Origin: Fibrobacter sp. UWR3
Lineage (GTDB): Bacteria; Fibrobacterota; Fibrobacteria; Fibrobacterales; Fibrobacteraceae
Direction: 5' to 3'
Assembly (NCBI RefSeq): GCF_900143055.1
Contig: NZ_FRCW01000002.1
Coordinates: 124,001 to 188,000, forward strand
DNA length: 64,000 nucleotides
In this document: positions 1 through 10,216 of the stretch, one piece after another
How the letters are laid out: every line of letters begins with the position of its first letter
How positions within the stretch are numbered: position 1 is the first letter of the stretch
The notes under the pieces: model-generated
Told to the model about the DNA's origin: nothing
The model's input: the letters and a program-made list of their open reading frames with translations, nothing else
The model's database searches: none
Made by a program: the position numbers and the translations under genes

Positions 1-235
1 TGGCCCGCACGATATCGTCATGGACGAAGCCGCGGGGCGCATCTTGCCCATCGACGAAACCGCATGGCTGAACGCGATGGAAGAATGCCGCACGATGTTC
101 CTGGAAAAACCCGAAGAATACGCCAAGATGCGCGAGGTCGCTCACGAGCGCACGCTCAAGTACACGATGCAGAATTCTACCAAGGCGCAGTTCGATTTCT
201 TCAAGAAACTGAAGAAAGACGCGTACAAGCTATAG
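1..235 (+). CDS. Glycosyltransferase, C-terminal end (partial)
   Basis: The frame is open from the first bases of the window and ends with TAG at 233-235, so the start lies upstream. About 78 residues are visible. The segment begins GPHDIVMDEAAGR and continues with an ILP loop and a long charged helix rich in Glu, Lys and Met. This resembles the nucleotide-sugar side of GT-B (GT4-like) glycosyltransferases, where a G-x-x-x-I-V loop precedes a terminal helix. The last six bases overlap the 3' end of the convergent DUF4416 gene. Assignment rests on this short tail only; another Rossmann-type enzyme is possible. Confidence 0.5.
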   Translation, partial: GPHDIVMDEAAGRILPIDETAWLNAMEECRTMFLEKPEEYAKMREVAHERTLKYTMQNSTKAQFDFFKKLKKDAYKL

Positions 236-772
236 TTTCACTTTCTGTGCCTTGCGCCAGCGCTCACGTATAAGCTGCAGGTCGTGCTGGTAAGGGTTCC
301 GCTTGAAATCCTCGAACGCCCACGCCGTCGGGTGGAAAATGCCCTTCGCGTACGTAAGCAGCATGTCTAGCCACACGCCCTCGCCCGCATACAGCTTGAA
401 CGGCCCACGCTTGTAACTCGGGAGCACCACCTTGTCCAAGTCCATGTAGCCGATATCGATATTCACGGTACGCATGTCCGGATTCTCGGCACTAGCCATC
501 GTGAGTTCAAGTTCGTTACTGCGCACCTTTTCCAGGGCAATCGTCTCTGCCGGGATGCACTTCTCGAAAGAAACCACGCCGCGGCACAGCCCCTCGCCCA
601 TCTCGGGCTCGTAATACGGCGTCTTGTCGAAGGCGAAAAGCGCACCCTTGTGGCGCAGCGGCCCCCAGGTATTTTCCAGCGCGCACAATACTTCCGGATT
701 CCATTCCGCACCCTTCTGGAGAACAAACGCGAGCAACTGCACCGGCTCGCAAAACTGTCGCTTAGTCGCCAT
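230..772 (-). CDS. DUF4416 family protein
   Basis: This 180-residue protein has the conserved layout of the uncharacterised DUF4416 family: an FAFDKTPYYEPEMG segment, a conserved Phe-Glu before the central Lys/Asn-Glu helix, a VNIDIGYMDL segment, a Lys-rich strand, then WAFEDFKR near the C-terminus. The biochemical role of the family is not established. I chose the ATG at 772 because a GAGG motif overlaps the upstream stop eight bases away and the family-like sequence starts there; an earlier in-frame start at 850 would lie inside the preceding gene. It follows the metalloprotease gene closely and is probably co-transcribed with it. Confidence 0.75.
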   Translation of the reverse strand: MATKRQFCEPVQLLAFVLQKGAEWNPEVLCALENTWGPLRHKGALFAFDKTPYYEPEMGEGLCRGVVSFEKCIPAETIALEKVRSNELELTMASAENPDMRTVNIDIGYMDLDKVVLPSYKRGPFKLYAGEGVWLDMLLTYAKGIFHPTAWAFEDFKRNPYQHDLQLIRERWRKAQKVKL

Positions 773-779
773 CGTAACC

Positions 780-2051
780 TCAGTGCGGGTAGACCCGCAA
801 GTTCTTGCGGATGTGTTCCAGCTGCTGTTCCGTAAAGCCGTCCACGCCATCCTCGTTCACCGCGGGGAACATCATGTTATGCGAATCCGGGCAAGAGTTC
901 ATATCGAACGCGGTCGCAAACCTCCCGCGCAAGGTGGGCAACCTGGCAAAGTCGCTTACGGGCTTACCGCCACGGCTCTTTAGAAGTCCCGAGGTAAGCA
1001 GGTCCTTGCAATACGGAGTATCGGTAAAGCCATCCTCGTAGTTCGAGTAGTCCATATCCACATCGAAATCTGCGAGAGTCGCAGTCGTGTGCCTCAACCC
1101 GAAGAAATGCCCGGTCTCGTGAATCGCAGTCGATATCATGGATGTGTACGGCACACCCTCCTCGCCCGAGGGAGTCTTGTTGTACGCGCCAATAACGACG
1201 GTACTTCCCGTGCCGCCCTGCAAGTTGCTTCCATACAGGAGCGAATATCCCAGCACCCAATCCGCCTCGATGCGGTGCACCAGCAGAATATCAAGAGCGT
1301 TCTTCAGCTTGGGCTCTGGCCAGCCGCCCAGTTCGGTTACAAACATGTCGTCGGAAGACCTGCCTGCAACCCAGGGCTCGTTCGCCGGGTACTTCGAGCC
1401 GAGCGTCGGGTGTTCATGCGCGTATCGCACGTACAAGGTATCGATAACGATAGACGAGTAATACGTCCTGAAATTTGTGAGCAAGAGTTCCGCAAACAAG
1501 TTCTCGTTCATGAACGAATCAAGGAAATCGACCTTGCCCACGACAACCAGGTTGAGCGAAAGCGTATCGGAATAGGGGCCCTCTGCAGCAAGGCTAGCCC
1601 TGCGCGTTGTACCCTTGTAGAGTTCGCCGTCCAGCACAAGCGTGGTCACCCATGTATTGCGGTCAAGTTCCTCACACAGGAATTCATAGACATAGCGGCT
1701 GCCTTCGAGCTTCGGTTCCAGCGTGCGCACGTGGCTGGTCGAAACGCGGCCTTCACTTACCATCTCCCCTAGTCGGAAAAGCTGGAGCACGGGCGCGTCC
1801 TCGATATTCGGGTCCTTCTCGAAAGAAAGGGTGTACGAGACCTTCGGGTGCACAAGTAGTTGCAAGCCTTCCGCCACATGGGCCGAGGCAGAATCGTTGT
1901 TCGCGAGGTCATTCGGGTAAAGCACGTACGGAGAAAGCGTCCGCGGAAGAATTACGGGTTCACCCGTTTCTTCTTCGGCACAGCCCCAAAAACCGGCCAC
2001 GAGGAGGGCTAAAAGCATGTAAAGAATTTTTTCACGCATGTTTTGGCTCAT
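780..2051 (-). CDS. Metzincin-type zinc metalloprotease lipoprotein
   Basis: The 423-residue product has a hydrophobic N-terminal signal ending in GFWGC, a non-ideal lipobox, so it is probably a lipoprotein. The zinc-binding signature HETGHFFGLRH sits around residues 310-320, and a Met-turn-like NMMFP follows about 80 residues later. This arrangement is that of metzincins, closest in spacing to the pappalysin (M43) group. Several Cys residues between the two motifs could form disulfides, as in M43 enzymes. A second Met four residues in (2039) is an alternative start; neither has a strong ribosome site. It probably cleaves extracytoplasmic proteins or peptides; the substrate is unknown. It is divergent from comEC. 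Confidence 0.75.
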   Translation of the reverse strand: MSQNMREKILYMLLALLVAGFWGCAEEETGEPVILPRTLSPYVLYPNDLANNDSASAHVAEGLQLLVHPKVSYTLSFEKDPNIEDAPVLQLFRLGEMVSEGRVSTSHVRTLEPKLEGSRYVYEFLCEELDRNTWVTTLVLDGELYKGTTRRASLAAEGPYSDTLSLNLVVVGKVDFLDSFMNENLFAELLLTNFRTYYSSIVIDTLYVRYAHEHPTLGSKYPANEPWVAGRSSDDMFVTELGGWPEPKLKNALDILLVHRIEADWVLGYSLLYGSNLQGGTGSTVVIGAYNKTPSGEEGVPYTSMISTAIHETGHFFGLRHTTATLADFDVDMDYSNYEDGFTDTPYCKDLLTSGLLKSRGGKPVSDFARLPTLRGRFATAFDMNSCPDSHNMMFPAVNEDGVDGFTEQQLEHIRKNLRVYPH

Positions 2052-2113
2052 TTTCGCGTTTCGGGCGTCTTATAGATAGAGGCACCTTCAACCTGGAACA
2101 AAACTATAAAAAT

Positions 2114-4483
2114 ATGAGAAAAAAACAAAACAGGAAAGCGGATCTTTTACAGAACATGCACGATTTGATGGACCCGCTTGCGGGGAAACCGGCACTCGTC
2201 GCAGCACTCACCGTGATGGCGACATACGCAAGCCTCGATGCTCCGGAATTTGCGGTGGCGCTACTCGCCCCCATCGCAATATGCACGAGATTTTTCCCGA
2301 GGAGCGTGCAGTGGTGCATCCTGGGGGCGCTTGTTGCCGGAGTGGCGTGCCACGGCCTGCTCGTGGGCCCGCGGGGGGCAAGCCTCCCGGACGACCTGCC
2401 CACGAAGGCGTGCGGTAAAATCGAGGCGATGCTCCCGAGGGCGAACGGGACCGCGTTTATCATTGCGGTAAATGAGTATCGCGTGAGGATAACCGAAAAG
2501 CGGGACCTGCCCGCGCTCCCGGAACCGGGAGACAGCATCTGCTACGAGGCAAAGTGGTACCCGGTCATGGACCCCACGGTTCCCGGCGGGTTCAACACGC
2601 GGGAATGGCTCACGAGCCAGAAGTTCGCCGCCTACGGGAAAATGCTCCACTGGGATTCCTGGCGCGGAGGCTGGACGTTCGAGCGGTATTTCCACCGGTT
2701 CCGCCGCTGGCTCAAGACGCGGTTCGACGACTACTTGGAACCTGCGGAGACGGGGCTCCTGCTCGGGCTACTCGCGGGCGACAGGAGCGGCATTCCCGAG
2801 GCGCTCCGGAACGACTTCCAGCGTTCGGGCCTCGTGCATGTCCTCGCGATTAGCGGTTTCCATGTGGTTCTGCTCGCGGGCATGCTCATGGTGTTCCTGA
2901 AGGCGACGCGCCTCCCCCACAAGGCGGCAAGCATCATCGCAATCTGCCTGCTCGGCGTGTACGTGCCGGTCACCGGCGGGTCGCCCGCAGTCATACGCGC
3001 GGTGCTGATGTTCGCCGTCCCGCAACTGGGCACGCTGTTGCAACGCCCCGCGAATACACTGAACAGCCTGGGGGTCGCCCTCCTGTGCATTCTCCTGCAT
3101 TCGCCCGCAGAACTCTGGAATACGGGTTTCCAGCTTTCCGCAGCGGCAACCGCGGGCATCCTCGTAGGCAACAGCTACAACCCGCTCCGCCACCTCCCGG
3201 AATTCCTGAAGCGGAGCAAAACCTGGAACGTGCTCGAATCTCTCGCCATCGCCCCTACATACGTTACTTTGTGCGCAACGCTTGCCACGGCGCCGTTCCT
3301 GATACATCACTTCAAGACGCTCTCCCCGATGGCGTGGCTCGGGAACATCGTCGTGGTTCCCCCGATTTCGTGGGGAATGCAGGCAGGGCTATTCGCGGCT
3401 CTTTCGCCCATCGACTTCATGCGCGAAACATTCTGCTATGCGGCAGGATTCTTCCTCCGGCTTGCAAGTTTGCTCACCCGGCTCCTTTCCGATTCGGCGC
3501 AGGCATCCGTTACCGTCGGGCCATTCAATGCCTGGATACTGCTCCTGCTCGGCCTGCTGTTCGTCACGTTGCCCGTGTGTCGCAAGAACCTGGTCGCCCG
3601 CGGGTACTGCATCATATGCACGCTTATTTTTTCCATCACGTTCTGCGTCCAGGGCATAACGCAAATCCTGGACCCTACCTGGAGCATGACCGTCATCGAT
3701 GTAGGGCAAGGCGACAGCATATTGCTGAAAAGTCCCGGCGGGCGCTGCATCCTCGTCGATGCGGGCGATATCGACTACACTGATTCCGGCAAGGACATCA
3801 TCGTGCCCTTCTTGCACCACATCGGCGTGCAGAGGCTCGACGCGCTCGTGATTACGCACCCGCACAAAGATCACTTCGGGGGTGCCGCAAGCCTGCTTCG
3901 CATGTTCCCGGTGAACGAGATATGGACAAACGAATGTTCCCGCACGGCAGACGGCGTAGAATGGCGCGAGATGGTCGAGGAAGCGGTAAACCGCAAGGTT
4001 CCCCTGCGCGAAATAAGGCGCGGATTTACGTGGAAGGAATCTTTTTTCGGGAGCGACTTCTTTCAACTGCAGGCGATACACCCGAAGGGGCTAAGAGACC
4101 GCGAAAGGGAATGCCGCGACCTGAACGAGGCGAGCATCACGTTACGGGCGAGTGGGCTCGGGCATTCCGCAATCGTCACGGGCGACCTGACTGTCCCGGG
4201 CGAGAAGACAATTCTGGGATCGCTCGCCTACCTAAGGAGCGACGTGCTGAAGGTGGGGCACCACGGGAGCAAGACATCGAGCAGCGAGGAATTCCTGAAG
4301 GCGGTGGGCCCGCAGGTTGCCGTCATTTCGAGCGGGCGCAGGAACAGGTTCCGCCACCCGAACAAGCAGGTGACTGAACGGCTCGACGCGCTTGGGATTC
4401 CTTACCTCAATACGGCGAAAAGCGGGACCGTTACCGTAACGTTCTCGGAAGATTCTGTTAATGTGGAAACAATGCTTAAGTGA
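2114..4483 (+). CDS. comEC: ComEC/Rec2 family DNA internalization protein
   Basis: This 789-residue membrane protein has the three-part ComEC architecture. An N-terminal part holds transmembrane helices and a small soluble domain. A central competence domain (roughly residues 215-480) contains the motif LVHVLAISGFH and many helices. The C-terminus is a metallo-beta-lactamase-like nuclease domain with DVGQGDSIL, HPHKDHFGG near residue 580, and later VGHHGSKTS. ComEC forms the inner-membrane channel for single-stranded DNA uptake, and the C-terminal domain is thought to degrade the non-transported strand. The start ATG at 2114 is preferred because upstream in-frame sequence overlaps the divergent protease gene and is not ComEC-like. 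No other competence gene lies nearby. Confidence 0.9.
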   Translation: MRKKQNRKADLLQNMHDLMDPLAGKPALVAALTVMATYASLDAPEFAVALLAPIAICTRFFPRSVQWCILGALVAGVACHGLLVGPRGASLPDDLPTKACGKIEAMLPRANGTAFIIAVNEYRVRITEKRDLPALPEPGDSICYEAKWYPVMDPTVPGGFNTREWLTSQKFAAYGKMLHWDSWRGGWTFERYFHRFRRWLKTRFDDYLEPAETGLLLGLLAGDRSGIPEALRNDFQRSGLVHVLAISGFHVVLLAGMLMVFLKATRLPHKAASIIAICLLGVYVPVTGGSPAVIRAVLMFAVPQLGTLLQRPANTLNSLGVALLCILLHSPAELWNTGFQLSAAATAGILVGNSYNPLRHLPEFLKRSKTWNVLESLAIAPTYVTLCATLATAPFLIHHFKTLSPMAWLGNIVVVPPISWGMQAGLFAALSPIDFMRETFCYAAGFFLRLASLLTRLLSDSAQASVTVGPFNAWILLLLGLLFVTLPVCRKNLVARGYCIICTLIFSITFCVQGITQILDPTWSMTVIDVGQGDSILLKSPGGRCILVDAGDIDYTDSGKDIIVPFLHHIGVQRLDALVITHPHKDHFGGAASLLRMFPVNEIWTNECSRTADGVEWREMVEEAVNRKVPLREIRRGFTWKESFFGSDFFQLQAIHPKGLRDRERECRDLNEASITLRASGLGHSAIVTGDLTVPGEKTILGSLAYLRSDVLKVGHHGSKTSSSEEFLKAVGPQVAVISSGRRNRFRHPNKQVTERLDALGIPYLNTAKSGTVTVTFSEDSVNVETMLK

Positions 4484-4565
4484 GACTAGGGAGGGGCTCG
4501 CACGGCGGCGCCTGGCGGCGCGTTGAAACAAGGGATGCGCCCGCACGGCAGCCTATCCCAGTGCG

Positions 4566-5372
4566 TTATTTTTTCAAGCAGTTGAGTGCGACGTCGTGCA
4601 GGGCGCCGTTCGTAGCGACACTTGAGAACCCTTCGTAAATCGGGGCCGTGGGCTTGCCGTCCGCATCAAAGAGCTCGGTCTTGCCATCGATGGTACTGAA
4701 CTTGCCGCCCGCTTCCTTGAAAAGGAGCGGATACGGCGCGATGTCCCAGAGGGAAACGACCGGGTCCACCATCACTTCGGCGCGCCCTGCCGCCACAAGG
4801 TAATACCCGTAGCAGTCGCCCCACCCGCGGTGAAGCCTTGCCCCGCGGCGGAGCTTCGCGAAACCTTCGCCATAGCCCGAAGTTTCCATGGTGTTTACCG
4901 TACCCGAAAGCACGAGAGCCTCGTTCAACTGCGATACGCCCGATACACGAACTGCGCGGCCGTCCAGGAAGGCACCCCCGCCGTTTACCGCCCAGACGGC
5001 GGTATTCATCGCCGGAATACGGATAAGCGAACACACCGGAACATTCTTCTTGTAGAGCGCGATAAGCGTGCCGAACAGGGGAACGCCGTGAATAAAAGCC
5101 TTCGTACCGTCAATCGGGTCAATCACCCACTGGTATTCCGCATCGGGGCTCTCGATTCCGAATTCCTCGCCAATCACGCCAAAACCCGGAGTTTCCTTCG
5201 CCCAGAACTTGCGGCAAAGTTCTTCCGTGCTCTTGTCGGCAACCGTTACCGGCGTGTTGTCCTTTTTCCACTCAACGCCGATACCGGACTGGAAATACTT
5301 CAGGATATTTTCCTGAGCCATTTCCGCCGCCTTGAGCGCGATTTGCAGCAGGTCGTTGAATTCCTGGGCCAT
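4566..5372 (-). CDS. hisN: Histidinol-phosphatase, inositol-monophosphatase fold
   Basis: The 268-residue protein belongs to the inositol monophosphatase superfamily. GEEFG (around 69-73) and DPIDGT (85-90) supply the metal-binding acidic residues, and LWDIAPYPLL near residue 220 supplies the third metal ligand. Its start lies one base after the stop of hisC (TAA-T-ATG), so the pair is translationally coupled. That context points to histidinol-phosphate phosphatase (HisN type), the step after HisC in histidine synthesis, rather than a general inositol phosphatase. Substrate specificity is inferred from context. Confidence 0.85.
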   Translation of the reverse strand: MAQEFNDLLQIALKAAEMAQENILKYFQSGIGVEWKKDNTPVTVADKSTEELCRKFWAKETPGFGVIGEEFGIESPDAEYQWVIDPIDGTKAFIHGVPLFGTLIALYKKNVPVCSLIRIPAMNTAVWAVNGGGAFLDGRAVRVSGVSQLNEALVLSGTVNTMETSGYGEGFAKLRRGARLHRGWGDCYGYYLVAAGRAEVMVDPVVSLWDIAPYPLLFKEAGGKFSTIDGKTELFDADGKPTAPIYEGFSSVATNGALHDVALNCLKK

Positions 5373-5373
5373 A

Positions 5374-6462
5374 TTACGCCTCGCACCATTTTTTCACGAG
5401 TTCCATCAGGAACGCGTTCTCTTCGGGCTTGCCTATGGTCACGCGGATGTATTCCGGCATACCGAAGCTCGTAAGCCCGCGGACAATCATGCCGTTGCTT
5501 TCCAGGAACGCGACAAGTTCCTTCGCGCGTTCACCGATGCGTACGCAAATAAAGTTCGCCTGAGTCGGGAGCACCTTGAGCCCGAGCGCACTGAATTCGC
5601 GCGTCAAGACATCAATGCCCTCAGCATTCATCTTGCGGGTCGCCTGCACGTGTTCCTTATCGCCTAGAGCGGCGATCGCCGCCACCTGAGCAGCCTGGTT
5701 CACATCGAACGGCGGTTTTACCTTCCACAGGGCACGGACAACTTCGGTACTGCCGAAGGCATAGCCCACGCGGAGCCCCGCCAGCCCGTAAATCTTGCTG
5801 AAGGTGCGGTTCACGAACAGGTTCGAGTACTCGCCAACAAATTTCGCCATGTTCGGGTAGTCCGGTGCCGTCGCGAACTCGGCATACGCCTCGTCCAGGA
5901 ACACGAGCACATTCTGCGGGACCTTCTTCAAAAATTCGCGAATTTCGCTTTCGGTGTAGTATGCGCCCGTCGGGTTGTTCGGGTTGCAAATGAAGGCAAC
6001 ACGAGTTTTATCGTTTATCGCCTTCGCCAGTTCATCGAGCGACGTGCGCGCCTCGCCCTCGCCCACACCGATAAAGTCGGCACCGTTCGAGAGCGTCGTA
6101 AACTTGTACACCGAGAACGTCGGCGTAATGCCCACGCAGTTGTCGCCCTGGCGGATGAACGCCTTGCCCACCATGTCGATAATCTCGTCGGAACCGTTAC
6201 CGACCACAATCTGGCTCGTTTCCACGCCGTACATCTTGGCGATGGAATCAATCAGTTTCGGCGCATCGCCGCGCGGGTAGAGGTGCAGGCTGTCCGCAAT
6301 CCGGTGAAACGCCTCGACCGCCTTCGGGGAAGCCCCGAGCGGGTTTTCGTTGGACGCTAGTTTCACTACCTTGTCAAGGCCAAAGCGCTCACGGATTTCC
6401 TCGATGGATTTTCCGGGAACGTAATCGGACAATTTCGAAAGTTCTGGACGCGGTTCTATCAT
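5374..6462 (-). CDS. hisC: Histidinol-phosphate aminotransferase
   Basis: The 362-residue protein is a fold-type I PLP aminotransferase of the HisC family. It shows LASNENPLG (35-43), the NPNNPTG loop (160-166), FLDEAYAEF (189-196) and the PLP-binding lysine in RTFSKIYGLAG (K223), with Arg in the following GLRVGYA. HisC converts imidazole acetol-phosphate and glutamate to histidinol-phosphate. The ATG at 6462 has an AGAGG site seven bases upstream. It is the first gene of a two-gene unit with hisN; hisF lies about 6 kb away, so the histidine genes are dispersed here. Confidence 0.93.
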   Translation of the reverse strand: MIEPRPELSKLSDYVPGKSIEEIRERFGLDKVVKLASNENPLGASPKAVEAFHRIADSLHLYPRGDAPKLIDSIAKMYGVETSQIVVGNGSDEIIDMVGKAFIRQGDNCVGITPTFSVYKFTTLSNGADFIGVGEGEARTSLDELAKAINDKTRVAFICNPNNPTGAYYTESEIREFLKKVPQNVLVFLDEAYAEFATAPDYPNMAKFVGEYSNLFVNRTFSKIYGLAGLRVGYAFGSTEVVRALWKVKPPFDVNQAAQVAAIAALGDKEHVQATRKMNAEGIDVLTREFSALGLKVLPTQANFICVRIGERAKELVAFLESNGMIVRGLTSFGMPEYIRVTIGKPEENAFLMELVKKWCEA

Positions 6463-6526
6463 ATCAACCTCTTTTCGTGCACAAATCTACATTTTTCGCC
6501 AGAGGATTATTTTAAATTTATCGCGT

Positions 6527-7225
6527 ATGAACCGCCTTGTAGCCCTGTTTGTCGCCGCACTATGCGTAAATGCGTTCGCCGTCGATCGCATGTGGGACAT
6601 CCGCTACACGTTCGGCCCGGACACGCGCCCCTCGCCCCGCTGGGGTATCGGCGTCGGCGCGGTGAACAACTACGGCTCGGACATTCTCTTCCCGGCAAAC
6701 ATCACTATGGCGCTTTCGCGCGAATGGAACATTGGCGGCAAGGTAAACATACAGAGCATCGACAAGTTCGACCAGGTCATCGTTTCGCTAGATGTCGGCG
6801 GGCGCTACCTGATAAATGCGAACAACTTCGTAGAGCTCGACGGTAACTTCGGCCTGAATCGCAACAACAGTACAGCAGTCGTGCTGACCTACGGCAACGA
6901 GCAGTTTATCTCGAAAAACTTCGCGAACTTCTACGAACTGCGGGCAGGTGCGCTACAAGGCGTTACCGGAGAAGACGGTTACGTAAAATTCGCGGCGGGC
7001 ATGACACCCACCCTCTATTTCACGACATTCTTCCGCACCTACATCGAAATCAACATGTCCGAGAGCATCGGGAACCTGACGGACGATTTTATGATTGACA
7101 TCATCCCGAAATTGGAACTGAGCCTCGGGCCCGCGCGGGTCAGACTCGATTTCGACATCGGGATTATGCAGAAGAAAAACAACGACGTGCAGACCATCGC
7201 GCTCTACGTGATAAGCGCGCTGTAG
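6527..7225 (+). CDS. Secreted outer-membrane beta-barrel-like protein
   Basis: The 232-residue product begins with a clear signal peptide (MNRLVALFVAALCVNAFA). The mature part consists of alternating aromatic/hydrophobic and polar residues in short strands with Asn-rich turns, typical of small outer-membrane barrels. No named family was recognised. It is divergent from hisC, from which it is separated by about 64 bp, and no strong ribosome site is visible before the ATG. Confidence 0.65.
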   Translation: MNRLVALFVAALCVNAFAVDRMWDIRYTFGPDTRPSPRWGIGVGAVNNYGSDILFPANITMALSREWNIGGKVNIQSIDKFDQVIVSLDVGGRYLINANNFVELDGNFGLNRNNSTAVVLTYGNEQFISKNFANFYELRAGALQGVTGEDGYVKFAAGMTPTLYFTTFFRTYIEINMSESIGNLTDDFMIDIIPKLELSLGPARVRLDFDIGIMQKKNNDVQTIALYVISAL

Positions 7226-7259
7226 CCACAAATTGATAACTGATAATGGATGATTGATA

Positions 7260-7303
7260 ATGTGAAGTGTGTAATTTCACATTTGTCACTACACACCTCA
7301 CAT
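7260..7303. terminator. Long hairpin after the barrel gene
   Basis: Two 14-base arms at 7260-7273 and 7290-7303 are inverted complements with one mismatch around a 16-base loop. It lies between two converging genes and may end or stabilise either transcript. There is no clear T-run, so intrinsic termination is uncertain. Confidence 0.4.
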
Positions 7304-7316
7304 TTCACATCATTTA

Positions 7317-7428
7317 CTATTTCACCGTAAACGCAGTGCCATCGTCATCCTCGCGACTTCATCGTCATCCTCGCGTAGGCGAGGATCTTAATCAACATCC
7401 GCGGCTATTTCACCGTAAACGCAGTGCC
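7317..7428. repeat. 24-bp direct repeat of the clpB 3' end around a palindromic element
   Basis: The bases 7405-7428, which encode the last codons and stop of clpB, occur again exactly at 7317-7340. The 64 bp between the copies hold two GTCATCCTCGCG words and then GCGAGGATC, an inverted small repeat. The arrangement looks like a duplication created with insertion or slippage of the element just beyond the clpB stop. Confidence 0.8.
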
Positions 7429-9957
7429 GTCGTAGTCGATGACCACGGGCTTTGCCGCACTCACGGTACCGGCGAGAATTGCGTGGCTCAGCGGGCGTTC
7501 CACGTTACGTTCCAGGTAACGCTGGATCGGCCGCGCGCCGAATTCCGGCTGGTAAGCACCATCGGCGATGGCGTCCAGGGCGGCGTCGGTCAAGGTCAGC
7601 TGCAAATCCTGACGGGCGGCGCGTTCGGCGAGTCCCTTGAATTTTAGCCTTACGATGTCACGAATCTGCGGCTTCGTCAAGCTCTGGAATACCAGCACTT
7701 CATCCAGGCGGTTCAGGAATTCCGGCCTGAAGAAGCTGCGGAGTTCCGGCTCGATTTCCTTCAGGGTCACGGGCTTTGCATCACCCGCGCGGTTCTGGAA
7801 GTGTGCGGCACCCAGGTTTGACGTCATGAGAATCAAGGTGTTCTTGAAGTTCACCGTACGGCCCTTGCCGTCGGTCAGTCGACCGTCGTCAAGCACCTGC
7901 AACAGCGTGTTGAACACATCGGGGAGAGCCTTCTCGATTTCGTCGAGCAGAATCACGCAGTACGGATGCGTACGCACGGCTTCGGTCAGCTGGCCGCCTT
8001 CTTCGTAGCCCACGTATCCCGGAGGCGCACCGATCAAGCGGCTCACGCTATGCTTTTCCATGTATTCACTCATGTCGATACGCACCAGCGCGTTCTCGTC
8101 GTCAAACAGTTCCACGGCAAGCGCCTTCGCCAGTTCCGTCTTGCCCACACCCGTCGGGCCCAGGAACAAGAAGCTACCGATCGGCGCATTTTCTCGGCTT
8201 AAGCCACTACGGTTACGCAGTATCGCTTCCGAAACCGCTTCCACGGCTTCGTCCTGGCCAATCACGCGGGCATGCAGGCGTTCGTCCAGGTGCAACAACT
8301 TGGCCTTTTCGCCTTCGCAAAGCTTGGTCACCGGAATTCCGGTCCAGCGGCTCACCACAAGGGCGATGGTTTCTTCCGTCACCTCTTCGCTCAGGTCGCC
8401 GTCTCCGGCGGACTTCTTGATTTCTTCCGTCTTCGCGGCGATTTCCTTTTCGAGGTTCACAATCTTGTTGTACTTGAGTTCGGCGGCGCGGTTCAAGTCG
8501 TAGCGGGCTTCAGCCTGCTCCATCTCGTCCTTCGCCTGCTGCAAAGACTTTTTAAGCCCCTGCAACTCGGCGTTTTTCGCGCGCCTCTCCTGCCAACGGT
8601 CCTGCATCAGCTTTACAGCCGCATCGGTCGTCGCGAGTTCTTCACGCAGCTCTTTCAGGCGCTTCACGCTGGTGTCGTCGGTTTCCTTCGCCAAGGCCTG
8701 CTCCTCGATTTTCATCTGGAGTTCCTTACGCTGCAAGGTGTCCAAGGCTTCGGGCACCGTATCCATCTGCGTCTTCACAAGGCTTGCCGCCTCGTCAATC
8801 AGGTCAATGGCCTTGTCCGGCAAGAAACGATCGCTGATGTAGCGGTTCGAAAGTTTCACCGCCGCCACAAGCGCGTTGTCGTGCAGACGCACGCCGTGGT
8901 GCGCGTCAAAGCCATCCTTGATGCCACGGAGAATGGAGATAGATTCTTCTTCGCTGGGTTCGTCAACCTGCACAGGCTGGAAACGGCGTTCCAGTGCGGA
9001 ATCCTTCTCAATGTACTTGCGGTATTCCTGCGTAGTCGTCGCACCGATGCAGTGCAGTTCGCCACGGGCGAGTTTCGGCTTGAGCATGTTGCCCAAGTCC
9101 ATAGAGCCTTCGGTCTTGCCCGCACCCACGATGGTGTGGATTTCATCGATGAACAGCAAGGTGTTGCCGTCTTCTTCGAGGGCGTCAAGCACCGCTTTCA
9201 AACGTTCCTCAAAATCGCCACGGTATTTTGCACCCGCCATCAAGGCAGACAAATCCAGTGCGAACAACTTCTTGCCCTTCAAAGCGTCAGGCACGTCGCC
9301 ACGGTAAATACGCTCGGCAAGGCCTTCCACAATGGCGGTCTTACCCACGCCCGGTTCACCGACCAGGCAGGGGTTGTTTTTCGTCTTACGGCTTAAAATC
9401 AAGATGACACGGCGGATCTCCTCTTCACGGCCAATCACCGGCGAGAGTTTTCCGTCGGCAGCCATTTCCACAAGCTCACGGCCGTAGAGTTTCAGCGGAG
9501 ACTGTTCTTCGGCATTCGCGGCACCCGCAAACGGATCCGAAAGCCAAGTTTCCACGACCTCGACGCTACCAAGCGCATCTTCGAACACCTTCGCGAGTCC
9601 ACGGTCGCCCGAGAACTTCATGAGGGCCACGAGCATATCGCCCGGGGTCACCATGCGGTTCACCTGACGCGCCGCCTGCACGGAGGCTCGCAAAATACGG
9701 TTCAAGTCGTTATCGGGTTCCACGTCGGGGTTTACGCCCTCCATGCGCGGAATCTTCTGCACGAACGGCTCCAGCTTGCCGCGGAGCTCATTCGTCTTCG
9801 CGCCTTTGGACTTGTAGAGTTTCTTCAAGGTGGCATCAGGGCCTTCGACAAGCCCCACAGCCAAATGAGCCGCACCCAAGTAGGAATGCGAGCAACGGTC
9901 GCGCAGGCTCTGCGCCTTCGCCAAAACTTTTTCTGCATCGTTATTGAAATCGGACAT
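7405..9957 (-). CDS. clpB: ATP-dependent disaggregase ClpB
   Basis: The 850-residue protein has the full ClpB layout: a Clp N-terminal repeat domain (about 1-150), AAA+ module 1 with Walker A GEPGVGKT near residue 200 and IDEIHT, a long coiled middle domain rich in Glu, Lys and Gln (about 400-530), and AAA+ module 2 with GPTGVGKT near residue 600, followed by a D2-small domain. ClpB works with DnaK to dissolve protein aggregates. I chose the ATG at 9957 because GAGG precedes it and the family sequence starts at MSDFNND; the frame is open 53 codons further upstream without similarity. No CIRCE operator was seen upstream. Confidence 0.95.
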   Translation of the reverse strand: MSDFNNDAEKVLAKAQSLRDRCSHSYLGAAHLAVGLVEGPDATLKKLYKSKGAKTNELRGKLEPFVQKIPRMEGVNPDVEPDNDLNRILRASVQAARQVNRMVTPGDMLVALMKFSGDRGLAKVFEDALGSVEVVETWLSDPFAGAANAEEQSPLKLYGRELVEMAADGKLSPVIGREEEIRRVILILSRKTKNNPCLVGEPGVGKTAIVEGLAERIYRGDVPDALKGKKLFALDLSALMAGAKYRGDFEERLKAVLDALEEDGNTLLFIDEIHTIVGAGKTEGSMDLGNMLKPKLARGELHCIGATTTQEYRKYIEKDSALERRFQPVQVDEPSEEESISILRGIKDGFDAHHGVRLHDNALVAAVKLSNRYISDRFLPDKAIDLIDEAASLVKTQMDTVPEALDTLQRKELQMKIEEQALAKETDDTSVKRLKELREELATTDAAVKLMQDRWQERRAKNAELQGLKKSLQQAKDEMEQAEARYDLNRAAELKYNKIVNLEKEIAAKTEEIKKSAGDGDLSEEVTEETIALVVSRWTGIPVTKLCEGEKAKLLHLDERLHARVIGQDEAVEAVSEAILRNRSGLSRENAPIGSFLFLGPTGVGKTELAKALAVELFDDENALVRIDMSEYMEKHSVSRLIGAPPGYVGYEEGGQLTEAVRTHPYCVILLDEIEKALPDVFNTLLQVLDDGRLTDGKGRTVNFKNTLILMTSNLGAAHFQNRAGDAKPVTLKEIEPELRSFFRPEFLNRLDEVLVFQSLTKPQIRDIVRLKFKGLAERAARQDLQLTLTDAALDAIADGAYQPEFGARPIQRYLERNVERPLSHAILAGTVSAAKPVVIDYDGTAFTVK

Positions 9958-10216
9958 AGTTGCCTCTTTTTTATTTTTACCGCTTTCCAGATGCAAAACC
10001 CGTGCCAAGGGCCTCGCTCGGCAAAAAACGCCCCAAACACCGTAAAAACGGCAATTTCCGCCAACAACAGCAAAAAACGTCGCATTTTTCAGCGGCATTT
10101 TTTCAAAATAAGACACACTGGCGTTTAATTCCGCATTAATTAAGGTATATTTAAAAAGTGGGTCTGATAGCGGCTCTTTATGAGCCGAGGTAAAACATCA
10201 ACAGTTCTATTCTTAT

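Noticed and set aside
1607-2113. Extended N-terminus of ComEC
   Set aside because: The open upstream frame is antisense to the metalloprotease gene, has no ComEC similarity and lacks a signal or membrane segment.
9958-10160. CIRCE heat-shock operator upstream of clpB
   Set aside because: No TTAGCACTC/GAGTGCTAA inverted repeat is present in the clpB upstream region.
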